Shown here: piece after piece, positions 1 through 12,100 of the stretch
How positions within the stretch are numbered: position 1 is the first letter of the stretch
Layout: each line of letters begins with the position of its first letter
Assembly: GCF_041296385.1 (NCBI RefSeq)
Contig: NC_091014.1
Location: forward strand, 65,480,578-65,544,577
Length of the DNA: 64,000 nt
Source: Aphelocoma coerulescens
Lineage: Eukaryota; Chordata; Aves; Passeriformes; Corvidae
Direction of reading: 5' to 3'
Notes under the pieces: model-generated
Told to the model about the DNA's origin: nothing
The model's input: only the letters and a program-made list of their open reading frames with translations
The model's database searches: none
Made by a program: the position numbers and the translations under genes

Positions 1-150
1 GCCAAGTGCAGCATGTGCCTAAGTGCCACTCCAGAGGCATCTAATGGACTGGTTTAGGACTACTGGAACATGTTAGAAGTTCTGTCCTATGAAAAGCATC
101 CTGCCATGAGACTGAAATGTCTGAACTCTGAATTTTTAAAGACTTGCCCC

Positions 151-308
151 CTATGAGAATCACAGAATGGCTGGAGTTGGACAGGACCTTAAAGTTCATC
201 CAGGGCCAGCCCTCTGCCATAGGCAGGGACACCTTCCACTGTCCCAGGTTGCTCAGAGCCCCATCCAGCCTGGCCTTGGACATTTCCAGGGATGGGGCAG
301 CCACAGCA
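151..308 (-). mobile_element. CR1 LINE 3'-end fragment
   Basis: The plus strand reads as the reverse complement of an avian CR1 3' end: CACAGAATGG, GGACCTTAAAG, GGGCAGCCACAG. It is truncated at 158 bp. Confidence 0.85.
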
Positions 309-2304
309 GTTGTGTAATAGACTAAGCAGGAAAAGAATCCCCTTGGAACTATCTTCCCCTCCAGCTGCTGTCAGGAATCCTCTTCAAAGGTTTCAAAAGT
401 TATGAACCCTTATAACCAAATCTGAAAGACCAGAAAAGTGCCCACGATGAAAAAGTTTACCAGAATCAGTAAATATTTGGTTTAAATGCAGCAAAGATGG
501 AGGGAGAGAGAAGAACAAACAATCTACCCCCTTCTGCTTTATCCCAAAGGAGCTGAGGGAGCAACATGTCACACATTCATACAAGTATCTTGCTTGCAGC
601 ATGGGATAGAATTATATATTAGATTATTTATGTAAGTAGTTGTCCTGACTTTCTGCCACCCACACACACTTTTATTTTGGTGACAAATGTATTTTTCTTG
701 CAGCTGCATCTGGAGTTTCATTCCATTTGATCTTTCTGTTTATCTGCAAGCTCCCACAACATGGGAGTGTTTCCCATGGCTCTTTACCAAAGCAACTGTA
801 AGAATCCTGCAATAATGACCTTTGATTTCTGAGATACAAAACACGTGTCTTTATACTGGAAACTTCACATTCCTTACAGAACTTGGATACGAAATACAGA
901 AAAATTACCACAGGAGACTAAATACATTGTTTTGGTTTTTTTTAAGACAATCTAGGAGCAGGCAGTAAATTACTGTAATAAACCACAAGCGAGACAGGCC
1001 TGAAAACTGCTGTGATTTAAGAAGTTCTAAAGCTGGGGGTTCATAAAGGAGCACTGTCATAAAGGCCTAAGTGGTCACGAGTAACAGAGACAGAAGATAA
1101 GAAATAACTCTTTGCTGTCTCTTCCAGCCCCAGAAGCAGCAATCCACAAGCCAAACAGTAATCTGCAGCTGAAACTACCAGGAGCCCAGAAGAGGAGAAG
1201 CTCTTCCTGCACCAATTTCCTTAGGAGTCAGCCTGTGTCCATTGCTGCCCACAGCAGAATGGGCATCCTGAGCACCAGAGGGGCTGGAACACGAATTCCA
1301 TGGAGAATGAAGTGCAGGCAGCCCAGAGCTACTGTTCAGAGTAAATCTTTAGAAGCTGATTGTAGCTTACTGAAAACAACACTAAGGTCACCTGCCTTTC
1401 TGTTTGCTAAAGGATTTATCATCTCTTCAATGATAATGAAAACAGTATCTGACACTGGAACTGCATTTGCAGATTAAAAAAACCCAACTATTCTTAAAAT
1501 TCTTAAAGACCTGGCAAATCAAATGTATATAAAGCACAAGGGAAGAGGAGGGGCAGACACTGATCTTTTCTCTCTGGTGACCAGTGACAAGACCCAGGGG
1601 ACTGGAGATGTGCATATATCTGGAGGGGACAGAATGAATATTTTGGGGGAAAAGTAAGGAACTTGGTAGCGAACGGGTAGGGAAAATTTTGGAGGCAAAA
1701 ACCTGACAAAATCTCTGTGGCAGAAAATGGACACTTTGAGGGAAAAACGAGGTGATGAGTAATAGGCATGTAGGGAAAGTTGTGGGGGTAAATCTTGAAA
1801 AAAGCTCCATGGTATTAAATAAATACTCTGAAGTAAAAATGATGGAATTGCTGGAAAAGTAGGGGAATTTTTTCTTTCTAGATTGTGGATAATTGGGGAG
1901 AATATTTGAGATAAAGAAGTGAAATGTATGAGGGAAGTTTCATGTTCCCAAGGGAATGCTTTAGGCATGTGCAGCTTCTGAACTGCACAAGTAAGTCAGG
2001 CTCCCACAGAAACCTTCCAAAGCTGGAAGGGACAGGGCAGAAAATTCCAAGAGTGGTGTGGGAAGTGTTTTCTCCCAGGTCTGGACACCACTGAGGTTGA
2101 AATGACTTAAAAATATTCCTTGTCCCTCTCTTGTTCCCAGCCCAGGTCTAAGCTGGTGCTCCCTGCGTGGCTGCAGCTCCCTGGATGTGGAGGGAGGAGG
2201 TCTCTGCTGGAGAGTGGGAGAAATGTCCCTGCTGGCTGCTGTGTGCCTGGTGGGCAGAGAACTCTGGTCTTAGCAGGATGGGTTTGTGGTATTTAATCAA
2301 TCCC

Positions 2305-2361
2305 ACCTCCTTTTCATGAGGTGTTTTAATGAGCCATCAGCAGGGACCACTTTTAGCCAGC
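2305..2361 (+). repeat. 57-bp direct repeat, copy A
   Basis: It starts ACCTCCTTTTCATGAGG and ends TTTTAGCCAGC. It is identical to 3904-3960, and the flanks do not match. Confidence 0.9.
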
Positions 2362-3903
2362 TTTAGTTGGGGTCTTCCCAGATTTCTGAGCTTCACAAGG
2401 CAGGAGATGGACAGGTGGGAACTGAACACTCCCGAGGAATTGTGTGGTAACATTTCCATGTTTGACAGCTGATCCTTGTGCTGAAAGGATCCCTCTTGCT
2501 TCCCTTCAGGCAATTCCAAGGCTCGCTGCTCCCATCTGGGAAGAGTCCCCAGTCTGGATCTTCTCATGGAAGAATATCCCTGCAGCCTTCCCTGCTGGGA
2601 TCCTGCTCAGGAATCCATGGGGTACAAGTTTAGCAATTAATTCTTCTACCCCCTGCCCAGCTCTAATTCCAAAGAATTTGGTGTCTGCCTTACCCAGCTG
2701 GAGTCTGCTTCCAACTCTGTTCTTGCTGCTTCTGCTGCTTTCCATTTCCCAGGAATTCCACCAACTCCACCAACGGAGTGACAGTGTTTTCCACCTCCTC
2801 CAGGATTCCCTCCGTTTGGGTGCTGGAGGAATACCAAAACCTGGGCCTCCAGAGCTTTACTATCAGGAATGTCATCCCTGGATTTGTTCATTTCTAAATA
2901 TTATCTCTTCTCAGCAAAGCCCTGGGCATCCAAGGAATGTAGAAATGGATGTGCTAACCGCTGGTTGCACCTGTGGAATGCCAGAGCTTGGAAAAATGGG
3001 CAGTTTGGGCTTTTCCTGGTGGTACCCATGAGGTGTGTTTTACCTGAGAGCCTCTTCCCACGTCTTTCCCTGTACCCACCAAAAATCCACCTGTTTATTC
3101 CCCAGCTGCTTCCTCCCTCTTTTCCTTTACCCAACAGAATTTTAACAGGTGAATATTCCTATCTGTAATAGCACCTTTCATTCCAAAGCTAATGACAAAT
3201 GAATCATTTCCTTTGACCTTCATTATTAGGATTTCACCAAGAGCTGGTGGATGGAAAATGATCCTCTCCTGGCCCCTGCTGGATCCCTGGAGCAGGGATT
3301 CTTTTCCTCTTCCCTCCCCCCCTCCCCTTTTTGGGCTTTATTCCACAGCTTTTGCTTCCAATCCTTGGATCCTTTCCTTCACTCCAGGAGCTCCCAGCAG
3401 TTCCACGCCCTCTTTTCTCCCATCCTGGTAATTTCTGCAAGAATGGATCTGTGCATTTCAGTTCCCTTCTCTTTTCTCCAACAGTTCCCACCAATCCAGA
3501 TCTAAAGCTGACACAAGGAGCTCTCAGTGCCCACAGATCCAAACTCAGACCTTGCCATCCCTGAACCAGCAACTCCAAACACACAACCCCGGACAATTTG
3601 CATTAATTAAAATCTAACACACCAAATATTTTAAAATTCCCAAGAAACATACTGTGGCCTTCAACTCCCAGGGGTTTTTTGCTTTAAACTCACACGGATT
3701 TGGGGATCAAGGGATTTCCCTAGAAAAACCTGTGCGGTGCACGCTGGAATCCCCAATCCCCTGAATCCAGGGAGTGTTAAAAGCTTAGTCCAACCTGGGC
3801 CACCATAAATTTTTGCCAAATATCCCCCCAAATCCTTGGGAAAACAGAACCCTCTGGTACTGCATTTCTAGTCTTGGAAAACCAGGAATTACTTTATTAT
3901 GCT

Positions 3904-3960
3904 ACCTCCTTTTCATGAGGTGTTTTAATGAGCCATCAGCAGGGACCACTTTTAGCCAGC
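3904..3960 (+). repeat. 57-bp direct repeat, copy B
   Basis: It is identical to 2305-2361, offset by 1599 bp. Similarity stops abruptly on both sides. Confidence 0.9.
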
Positions 3961-4189
3961 ATAAGTTAAGTTTCTTTTTCACAGATTTATTGCTGTTTTG
4001 ATCATGAAATCAGCAAAACCTTAAGTTTGCTAAATTAACCCTGAAAAGCTTCAATGAACAAATACTGAGAGAATTGGGGATTGGATATTTGGAATCTTAT
4101 GTCCCTTCAAGGACATGTTGGGTTTACCCGCTGATTTTGGTGCCAAGGGAAACTCCAAGTCAAGAATAATCAAAATATGAACCAGTTCT

Positions 4190-6007
4190 CATGAAACTCA
4201 GCTTTCCAAACCTTTATTTAGGATAAAAAAAGATGAGAATGACCTTGGCAAATACAATAATGAAAAAAATCTATGCATATCCCACAGTGATACAGACCAG
4301 CAGCAAAATCACTTCTCTCATAGTTCTGCTTTTTACCTTCCAAAAAAGGGACTAAAACTTGAAAACTTGAGTAGTATTTCAACTTTGGAGCATAGTATTA
4401 TAGAACAAGTTTCAGAAGCACATATCAAAAATTCAAGACTCAAGGCAAACATCAAATTAATAAAATTAGTAACAGTATTACCTAGTTGAGGTTCCTTAAA
4501 TTAACTGTAGTATCTTTGCCTTTTAATTCTTGCTGGAAAATGAACCTTTTATATACACAGTACCCACCTGTTGTAGGGGCACAAAAGAAAACACAGCGAG
4601 CTATGACCTCGAATTCCCACCCAGTCTTTAAAAATTGCTACTGTACATTGACACCTGTAGCTACCTCAGCACCCACAGTACTTCACACATGACTACATAT
4701 CCTTTCAGTCACTCTGATGACATCACCAGAACAAGGTTTTTAGTTTCCCAGACTCCTTGCAGGACACCTCTAACCTCAGCAGCATCTCTGCTGGTCAGAA
4801 GCACCAAGTTGGGCAAGCAAGATGCCTGCTGTGTCCTAAAAACTAGGTAAAAGGCTGCTGTAAAAAAAGGATACTAAAAAATAAAAATTGAAGCTGTAGT
4901 AAACAGCTTCTAAGAAACAGTTTTAGACTCAGTGAGACACTTGAATTTGCTGTCAGTTTGGTGATTTAAGGCTGTTCCCGAGCATCCTTACCAAGCAAAC
5001 CCTGGGGAGCTTTGCCTGATGGAGACACGGAGGCGAGCGATCGGGTGCTACTGCAGGCAGAGCTGGGCTGCCTGCCAACCCCCCCAGCAATGAAACCTGG
5101 CCTCCCTTCAGGCCAAATACATCTCTGGGAAACAATTAACAAGAAAAGCTGATCGTTTTCACCCAGCATTTTTTTTTCACTGCACAGGACATGCAGAACA
5201 ACTGCTTTTGTACTCCTATGCCATTGCCCAGAACTTAGGAGTAAATGCAAAATTAAGAATTTTTTTTCAGTATTCCACACATTTATCAAGCAAAAAATTC
5301 AAGGTACTTGTGGAACAGTACCCAAAGCCACCTTCTGTAGTTTCTTTCATTGCCCAGGGATGAGAACTGTGACCAGCTGGAAAAGTGTTTGCACTTAAGA
5401 GAGGCTATTCCAAAATACAAAGGAAAACCATTTTTTATCCCTGCCTACCTCTCTGTTTTGATTAACACGGAGGCTGCAACAGCTTCAGTCATAAATGGTT
5501 AACTGGCATCCTTCAGCTCAACAAGCATCTTTAAACTGATGTTGCAAAGGTTATGGATACAAGGCAAACACTCCTGGCCCTCAGAGCTTTGTAAGGATTA
5601 CAATTTGGCATAAGCAAGATGAATAATCCAACACTTTTCATTATTTTCATGGTTCATACTGAATAAAATCCTGGGTATGCACAGTGTTAGGAAGTAGGAT
5701 ATTACTGCCACTTGATTACAGCACTAAGAAAAAGCATAAATGAGTGTGTGCTGCCCTGAGCAGCTGCACTGTTCTCCCTGGACATGGAGCACACAACACA
5801 GAGCACAAGGCATCACCACCTCTCCATACACAGGTTTAGCACAGTTACGTGTCTTACTTGCCAGAGAGTCTGAAAATATGAAGCATTTTTAATGTAAATG
5901 TATTTTCCCAGCACTGTGCATCAGCCACCTCTGTAACTTTGTCCTGTTTCCCATTAAATGTTTTTTTCCTTCCCTTCTACACAAGATCTCTGAATTACCA
6001 GTTGTGT
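4190..6007 (-). other. CYB5R3: Probable CYB5R3 3' untranslated region
   Basis: This noncoding stretch follows the stop codon. A minus-strand AATAAA lies at 4213-4218, and a weaker ATTAAA lies at 5888-5893 only about 115 bp after the stop. Which is used cannot be decided from sequence, so the 3' end is approximate. No other gene is seen here. Confidence 0.35.
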
Positions 6008-6180
6008 TTAGAAGGAGAACCTCATGTCCTTGGCATAGCCCAGTTTGTCTAAGTTGGGAATGCAAGCATACTGGATCATTGGAGGAGGTCCACACATGAG
6101 GATCAAAACATCATTCTGAGGTGGGGGCAGATGGTCTCTGATCATCTCTTGGTTCACAAATCCTTGGCTGTAATCCCAAT
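6008..6180 (-). CDS. CYB5R3: CYB5R3 exon 9, C-terminus and stop
   Basis: The exon encodes [20 protein letters not shown], then the [15 protein letters not shown]-binding signature and the C-terminus DMRFSF followed by TAA. The acceptor has a long pyrimidine tract ending AACAG. The 3' UTR continues below 6008. Confidence 0.97.
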
Positions 6181-9100
6181 CTGTTAAAAAAAAAAAAAAG
6201 AAAGTAGAGGAAGGGGAACGAGGTTAAAAGAAGGAAAGGAGAGATAAAAGTCACTTTAGAAGGGAGAAATCCAGCTGATGAAGTTGTTCCCAGCTGGAAC
6301 ACTTACAGTGAAAGCCAGTTTTACTGGGATTCAGGTTTAACCATCCATGGATGCAGAACAAACTTTTGCTGCTGCTGACCCAAACTTTCGGGCAGCCTAA
6401 GACTACACATTTTTTTATCCCACTTTGGTCAGGTTTCATGTACGACCATGAAAGTCTGCAGAACAGTCTTGAGGAGGTCCAAGGAGGAACTTTTATCCCA
6501 GCTGCTAAGATCAGCTCACAATTTCCCCAAAAAAGGAATGGTGATCACATATTCCAGAACACTGATTACATAGGATGACACAACAGCACCAGACTGTGGG
6601 GAGGGCAAGACCCTTCCCTCACCGTACCAGAGGCGTATTCTTGGCCACAAGAAAGAGGAGGCACATGGCCTTTCCTTCTCTGCCCCAAACTCCCACTGAA
6701 TACAAGTGTGAATGTGTCCTGACAGGGGTGGGCATGACAAGGAATGGCAAGAAAGGAAAACCACAAGGAATGACACTGTTTAGCCTTCTCTTCCTCATGC
6801 TTGTTCAGCAAGCTCAGGCAGGGATCTGTGCTGGTGAGCTACACGGTGCCTCTGGCAGTGCAGCTGCCTCAGGGCAGGCTCCAAACACAAGGATAACATG
6901 TGATATTTATGTCTGTGGGGGAGGAGAAAAGGTCACCCTCCACAGGAGACAATGATAAGTATTTGGGTGTAGCCATGGGAGGAACACTGCACTGCCACTG
7001 TCCCGAGGTGAGCTTTGGAAACACTTATCTGCTTACACCTGAGCCTCTGTGCATCCCTGTGTGGGGAATGATGCTACTGGATGCACTCAGACATTCATTA
7101 AGCAAGAAATGAATCATTAGGCTCAGAAATACACACGAAATAGCATGTCTCCTGTAAAACACATTAACACTCGTGAGTTTCACATGAAGTGGCATTTCAG
7201 GTCTTACTTTCAGGTGCTGTGTCCAGTGTGTACCAACACTTGAAGCGACTGGGATTCTGAGCCTGGATCTCATCGAGCTCGGAACGTAACAGGATATCCT
7301 TCTCAGTCTGCAGGACAAGGAAAACAACTACCACACCCTGCATGTGAGTGCAGCCCACAGACAGCAACAAAGCAGCAGCTACTGCACAGCTCTGAGAGAT
7401 GGAAGAGATGATTCAACTCCATTTGACAGGCTGAAGAGACCAAACCCAAGTTATTTCCACGCCCAGCCTGTGGCAGAGCTAATAAAAGGCTCATAACTTT
7501 CCCAAATCCTGACCATGAAATGCCTTCCCTCTAAAAATAAAACAAAGTAGAACCGTCACTTCACCAGGGAACCAGAAGAATAAAGCCCTTTTTAGCACTA
7601 TTACATCAAAAAACTAATCATGACTGCACAGAAATATCTCCCTACCCCTTTGTACTGTGCCATCCATTCAGGAAAATGCCAGGTTTTTCACCTTTGCCAA
7701 TTCAAGTATCATCAGCACTGCTATATGGAGACTGCCTGGCTTTTAAAAAGATGTGGAACAAATAACCAAAAGGGTATCAAGTTCTGGCTGGAACAACAAA
7801 CATTACTCAGGGTATCAAGTTCTGCTCCTCCCTGATGCAGCATCACTGAAGGCCAAAGGAAAGCCTTATTTCCCTAAGAGCAGTTGCAGCCTGGGCAGGA
7901 AGGAAAAGGGTAGGGACTGAAAGTGCTGCCATCCCGGGCAGCCTTAGTAATTTGGCACTGAGGTCACCACTGAGTCTGTAACTGTGGGAGTAAGCAGGAA
8001 TGTGCAGCAGCTATTCCAGAGAAGGTGCCTATTCCTGGATCTGCAGCTGTGGGTGCTCCAGAAAAACTCCTACTGCCTCTGGCCAACTCAAAGTGTGCCA
8101 GCCAGAAGCACAGTAAGAGCCCTTGCACATAGTTTTAAACACTTTAAAATATTTTAAAAATCTGCTTTCTATTTGTGCAGTTACTGGGTGCAAGGACTCT
8201 CTAAAGCCAGGGACTGATGTTTCCACAGGCTGTTGCTAACATGCAGGGAACTGTTCCCCAGGCTCTGCCTCCAAGCTGCAATGGGTTTCTCATGCTGCTA
8301 AAGCAGCTCCAGCCCTGTGTTAGTCATTCTGAATCATTCCTAGCAAATCCTAGCCCTCCTGCCCTGATACCACTGCACTTTATGCCAAATCCAAGGGCTC
8401 CAGCCAGAAGCAGAGAGCACTGGCAGGGCTCCTCAGAACTGGGAATCTCAGCACTTGGATCACATGTCCTGGGCAGATAAATCTCAGGTTATAACTCAGG
8501 TATCACAGAACTGCCTGGGCTGGAAGGGACCTTAAAGCCCACCCAGTTCCACTCCCCGCCAGGGGCAGGGACACCTTCCACTATCCCAGCTTGCTCCAAG
8601 CCCCATCCAGCCTGGCCTTGGACACTGCCAGGGATGGGGCAGCCACAGCTTCTCTGGGCAACCTGTGCCAGGGCCTCCCCACCCTCACAGGGAACAATTT
8701 CTTCCTCATATCCAATCCACACCTGCTCTCTGTCAGTGTGAAGCCATTCCCCCTTGTCCTGTCACTCCAGGCCCTTATCAAGAGTCTCTCTGCCATCTTT
8801 CTTGTAGGCCTAGATATGGCACAAATGAAATGAGGACACACTGAATATGAGAAGAAAAATAGAGGATAGCCTAAAAAAGCTAAAAGCCACAAGCATAAAG
8901 TGAAGCTCACCACAAATAATGACTCATAATCCAGAAACAAATATTAATTAGAGGGAGAAATCAAAAAGCAGAAAGATTCTCAGCAGAAGAACATCAGGCA
9001 AAGAAGGGGTGTTGCTCAGCACCACACCAGCATTTGGGTTATACAAAAAATCTCTCTTGCAAGGATTCCATGGATGAGAGAGCTTCCCTCTGGCCAGCAT

Positions 9101-12100
9101 TCAGGATGCCACACCTCAAGGAGCAAGAAAAGCACGTGAAGAACTGACAGAGGGGATGAAAATGAAAGCAGACAAGCAGAATCACAGCTCTGTAACTGAG
9201 GGACCTGCAGGAGACCACAGTTAATTTTAGCCTCATGTGGATACAAATATTGCTGCTAGCAAGAATTTTTCTTGCTTCTTTCCAGTTCTTTCCAGTCCCG
9301 TGAGATATTTTTCTCTCTCACGGAAGATAGTAGCAGAGTTCTATAAACTATGAACACCTGCAACCTTGCAGAGCTTTGTTTGTGGTAAAAATAGAAAAAT
9401 ATTTTGACAATGGATGTTTTAGGATTTTAGCCAATCACCCCAAGGAGTGGCTGACCCTTTGACCAATTAGACTATGAAGAAAAAAGTCTATAAAAGAGCT
9501 GTAAAATAATTAAATAAATCAATCTTGCTGCACAATTCCTACCTGCTGGATCTCTCTTCCCCTCCTTACCACTGCAGGATACTGTAACAGCCTCACCCAA
9601 GACGTCCTCAGACAGAAAGATTCCACAGACAAATCCTGCTGCAAAGCTGGGGAGTTAAAACTGCTGGAGGAGACAAATGTCCACCTCTTTCATGTTTCCA
9701 CTAAGAAAGACAGCTCTGAAAGTCTGCCCAAAACATTAACAACTTGCACAATGGAATGCAGGGCTTTAACATTCATAAACTGGATTAGAAACAGAGCAAT
9801 GAGTCACAGGAAGGCAAACATTAGCAAACATTTCTGTAGTAATGCTAAACCCCCAATTTATTACAGTGCTTTTATATGGGAGGTTTCCAACACTTCAGTT
9901 CACTTCTCCCCTCAGGGTTTGTACCTCTGTACCAGATTTCCTCAAAGAGGATTTCATTTGCTGAGTGGAGTTCCGCTAGGTAAGTAAAACACTACAAACA
10001 GAGGAAAAGGACAGAATTACCTGATTAGCAAACAGCAGCTGGCAAATGGTGGGGTCATCTTTGTCCTTTATGATTGCTCGAATGATCTGCAGCATTGGTG
10101 TTATCCCTGGAAGAGAGAGGCAGGTCAGTGATGTGAGGATAGGGAGTAAAAGAAGGGACAAGCAGGAAAATGTGAGCAAATGCATCCACCAGCTGTCAGA
10201 AACCACAGATGAAGCCTTGCAGATACCTACCAGTCCCCCCTGCAATCATCCCCACATATTTCACTGTCTTGGTAACTGGTTCAGCTTTCTTTTCTGGCCG
10301 AATATCAAACTTGCCTGAAGAGAGAAAGAGATGGAAAACACTGAAGCAAGCAGGAAACACCTCCTGTTATCCTTTTCCAGCACATCCAGCTAAACTGACT
10401 TTGTTTCAGCCCTGTCACCCTTCCCTCCCAGGGAACAGAAAAGGTGAAGTTGTCCTGAATTAAAGCAATCTTGGAAGATGATTTTAAGACATGAGGTGGT
10501 AACATCAGACACTGTCATGGGTTATGAGTTATCCCTGACCACAGCCTACATACACACCACATGTATTTCTATTTGCTCACATCCCATACCCCCAGTGACA
10601 TTCACAAGTCCAGATTCTGGAAACAGTTCTATACTAAGGAACTGATCTGCTCAGTGAGTTTATTTCCCTGTGTAGATTATTTTAAGGGAAAAACATAAAA
10701 TATGCAGCATGGTTGGTTTTTTTTTAAGTTTTTCTCTATTTGAACCCATTTGCCCATTTCAGCCAAACACAGCAGAGAGTCTGAAAGTCCCCAAAATGCT
10801 GTGTTGTATTCACAGCTCTCTTCATCCAGGATAACATGAATGCTGCATACAAAGCTCTGGAAAACCACGTGTCGGGAGTTCTGCTTGACACAAAACTGCC
10901 AGAAGGTTTTTGTGACACATTTGTGGCTGTGTTATACTAAGGTGAGATATTTTACATTGACATAAAAGTAATGCCTACTCATAAAGTTCAGTTTTACTTG
11001 GGAAATTAGCAGTGGACAGTGCAAATACCCAGTGTTTTTGTCAGTGTATAAACTATGTCCATATAAGAATGGAAAAACCCATCCCTTACTTGAGAACAGC
11101 ATCAACAAAAAGCCCTTCTAGAGTAATAAGACATTTTTCCTGTACTGTTTACTCTGGATAAATTCTATCTTCCAAACCAGCCTTGCCTTTTCCTTTGTAC
11201 ACAAGGAGGCCACTTGGTCCTCTGAAGTCAATGGTGTCCCCTATTTTCAGGCTGTCCAAGTACTGAGACATCTTCCCCCCATCAGGAAACTTGGGATGGA
11301 CACCTCTGAAGTAGACCTGTTAAAAACAATAATGAAGCAATTCAATCTCACAGCTCAGAGATGAGCATTTGCCCTTCAAATTTTTAGGTACAAATACTCC
11401 TCATGCAAAGAGCACAATTACTCCATGAAGTCTGACTGACAAAAGATCAAAATGCCACCTCTGCCCCAATTTTTGGGCAGAGACTGGTGTTTTTCTCCAT
11501 TGTAGTTCTGCAACGCAGAAAATATTGATAATAATCAACACAATTTACACCCAAGTTTAAAAGGGGCTAGAAAAATAAAGAAAAAACCCAAAATACTGTG
11601 ATTCCAAAGAGCAAAATTCTAAGAGGAAATCCAGTGCAGATATTCATATTTTAAAGCCATCAGGAATTTAAATGATAGGTAGTCTAGCTACCAAGAGGCA
11701 AAACAAAAGTACATTATCACAAGACTTAAAATCACATTCTTACCAATTAAATCTATCATTCACACTGCCAGGATCAGCAATGATAATGATCACTGCTCTC
11801 AGTGATCATAATGACCAAATTCCATTAGCTTCAGAAGCAGTTGCCCATTCAGGCAAGGTCAATTCCTTATTCCAGAAGGGTTAAAAAGTGTATGAACATC
11901 TGCAGGTCTACACAGAGGGTGGAAAATGATGCAGCATCTCATGAGACACCCTCACTAAAGAAGTGCCTGCAAAATACCATGTGGACTGTAGGTAATGGCA
12001 CATTTCTGAAGAGAAGCCAGCACACCAAACTTCACATAAAGGCACTGTAAAGGTGGCTCAGAAGTTGCCCAGCCTAGGAACAGAGCATGACATTCTCACC

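Larger units (their letters stand above)
309..4189. other. Intergenic DNA beyond the CYB5R3 3' end
   Basis: No gene, RNA or splice structure is recognisable. Open frames here are short and lack family resemblance. The only structure found is a pair of identical 57-bp sequences at 2305 and 3904. By known synteny POLDIP3 would lie further left, but nothing here matches it. Confidence 0.5.
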
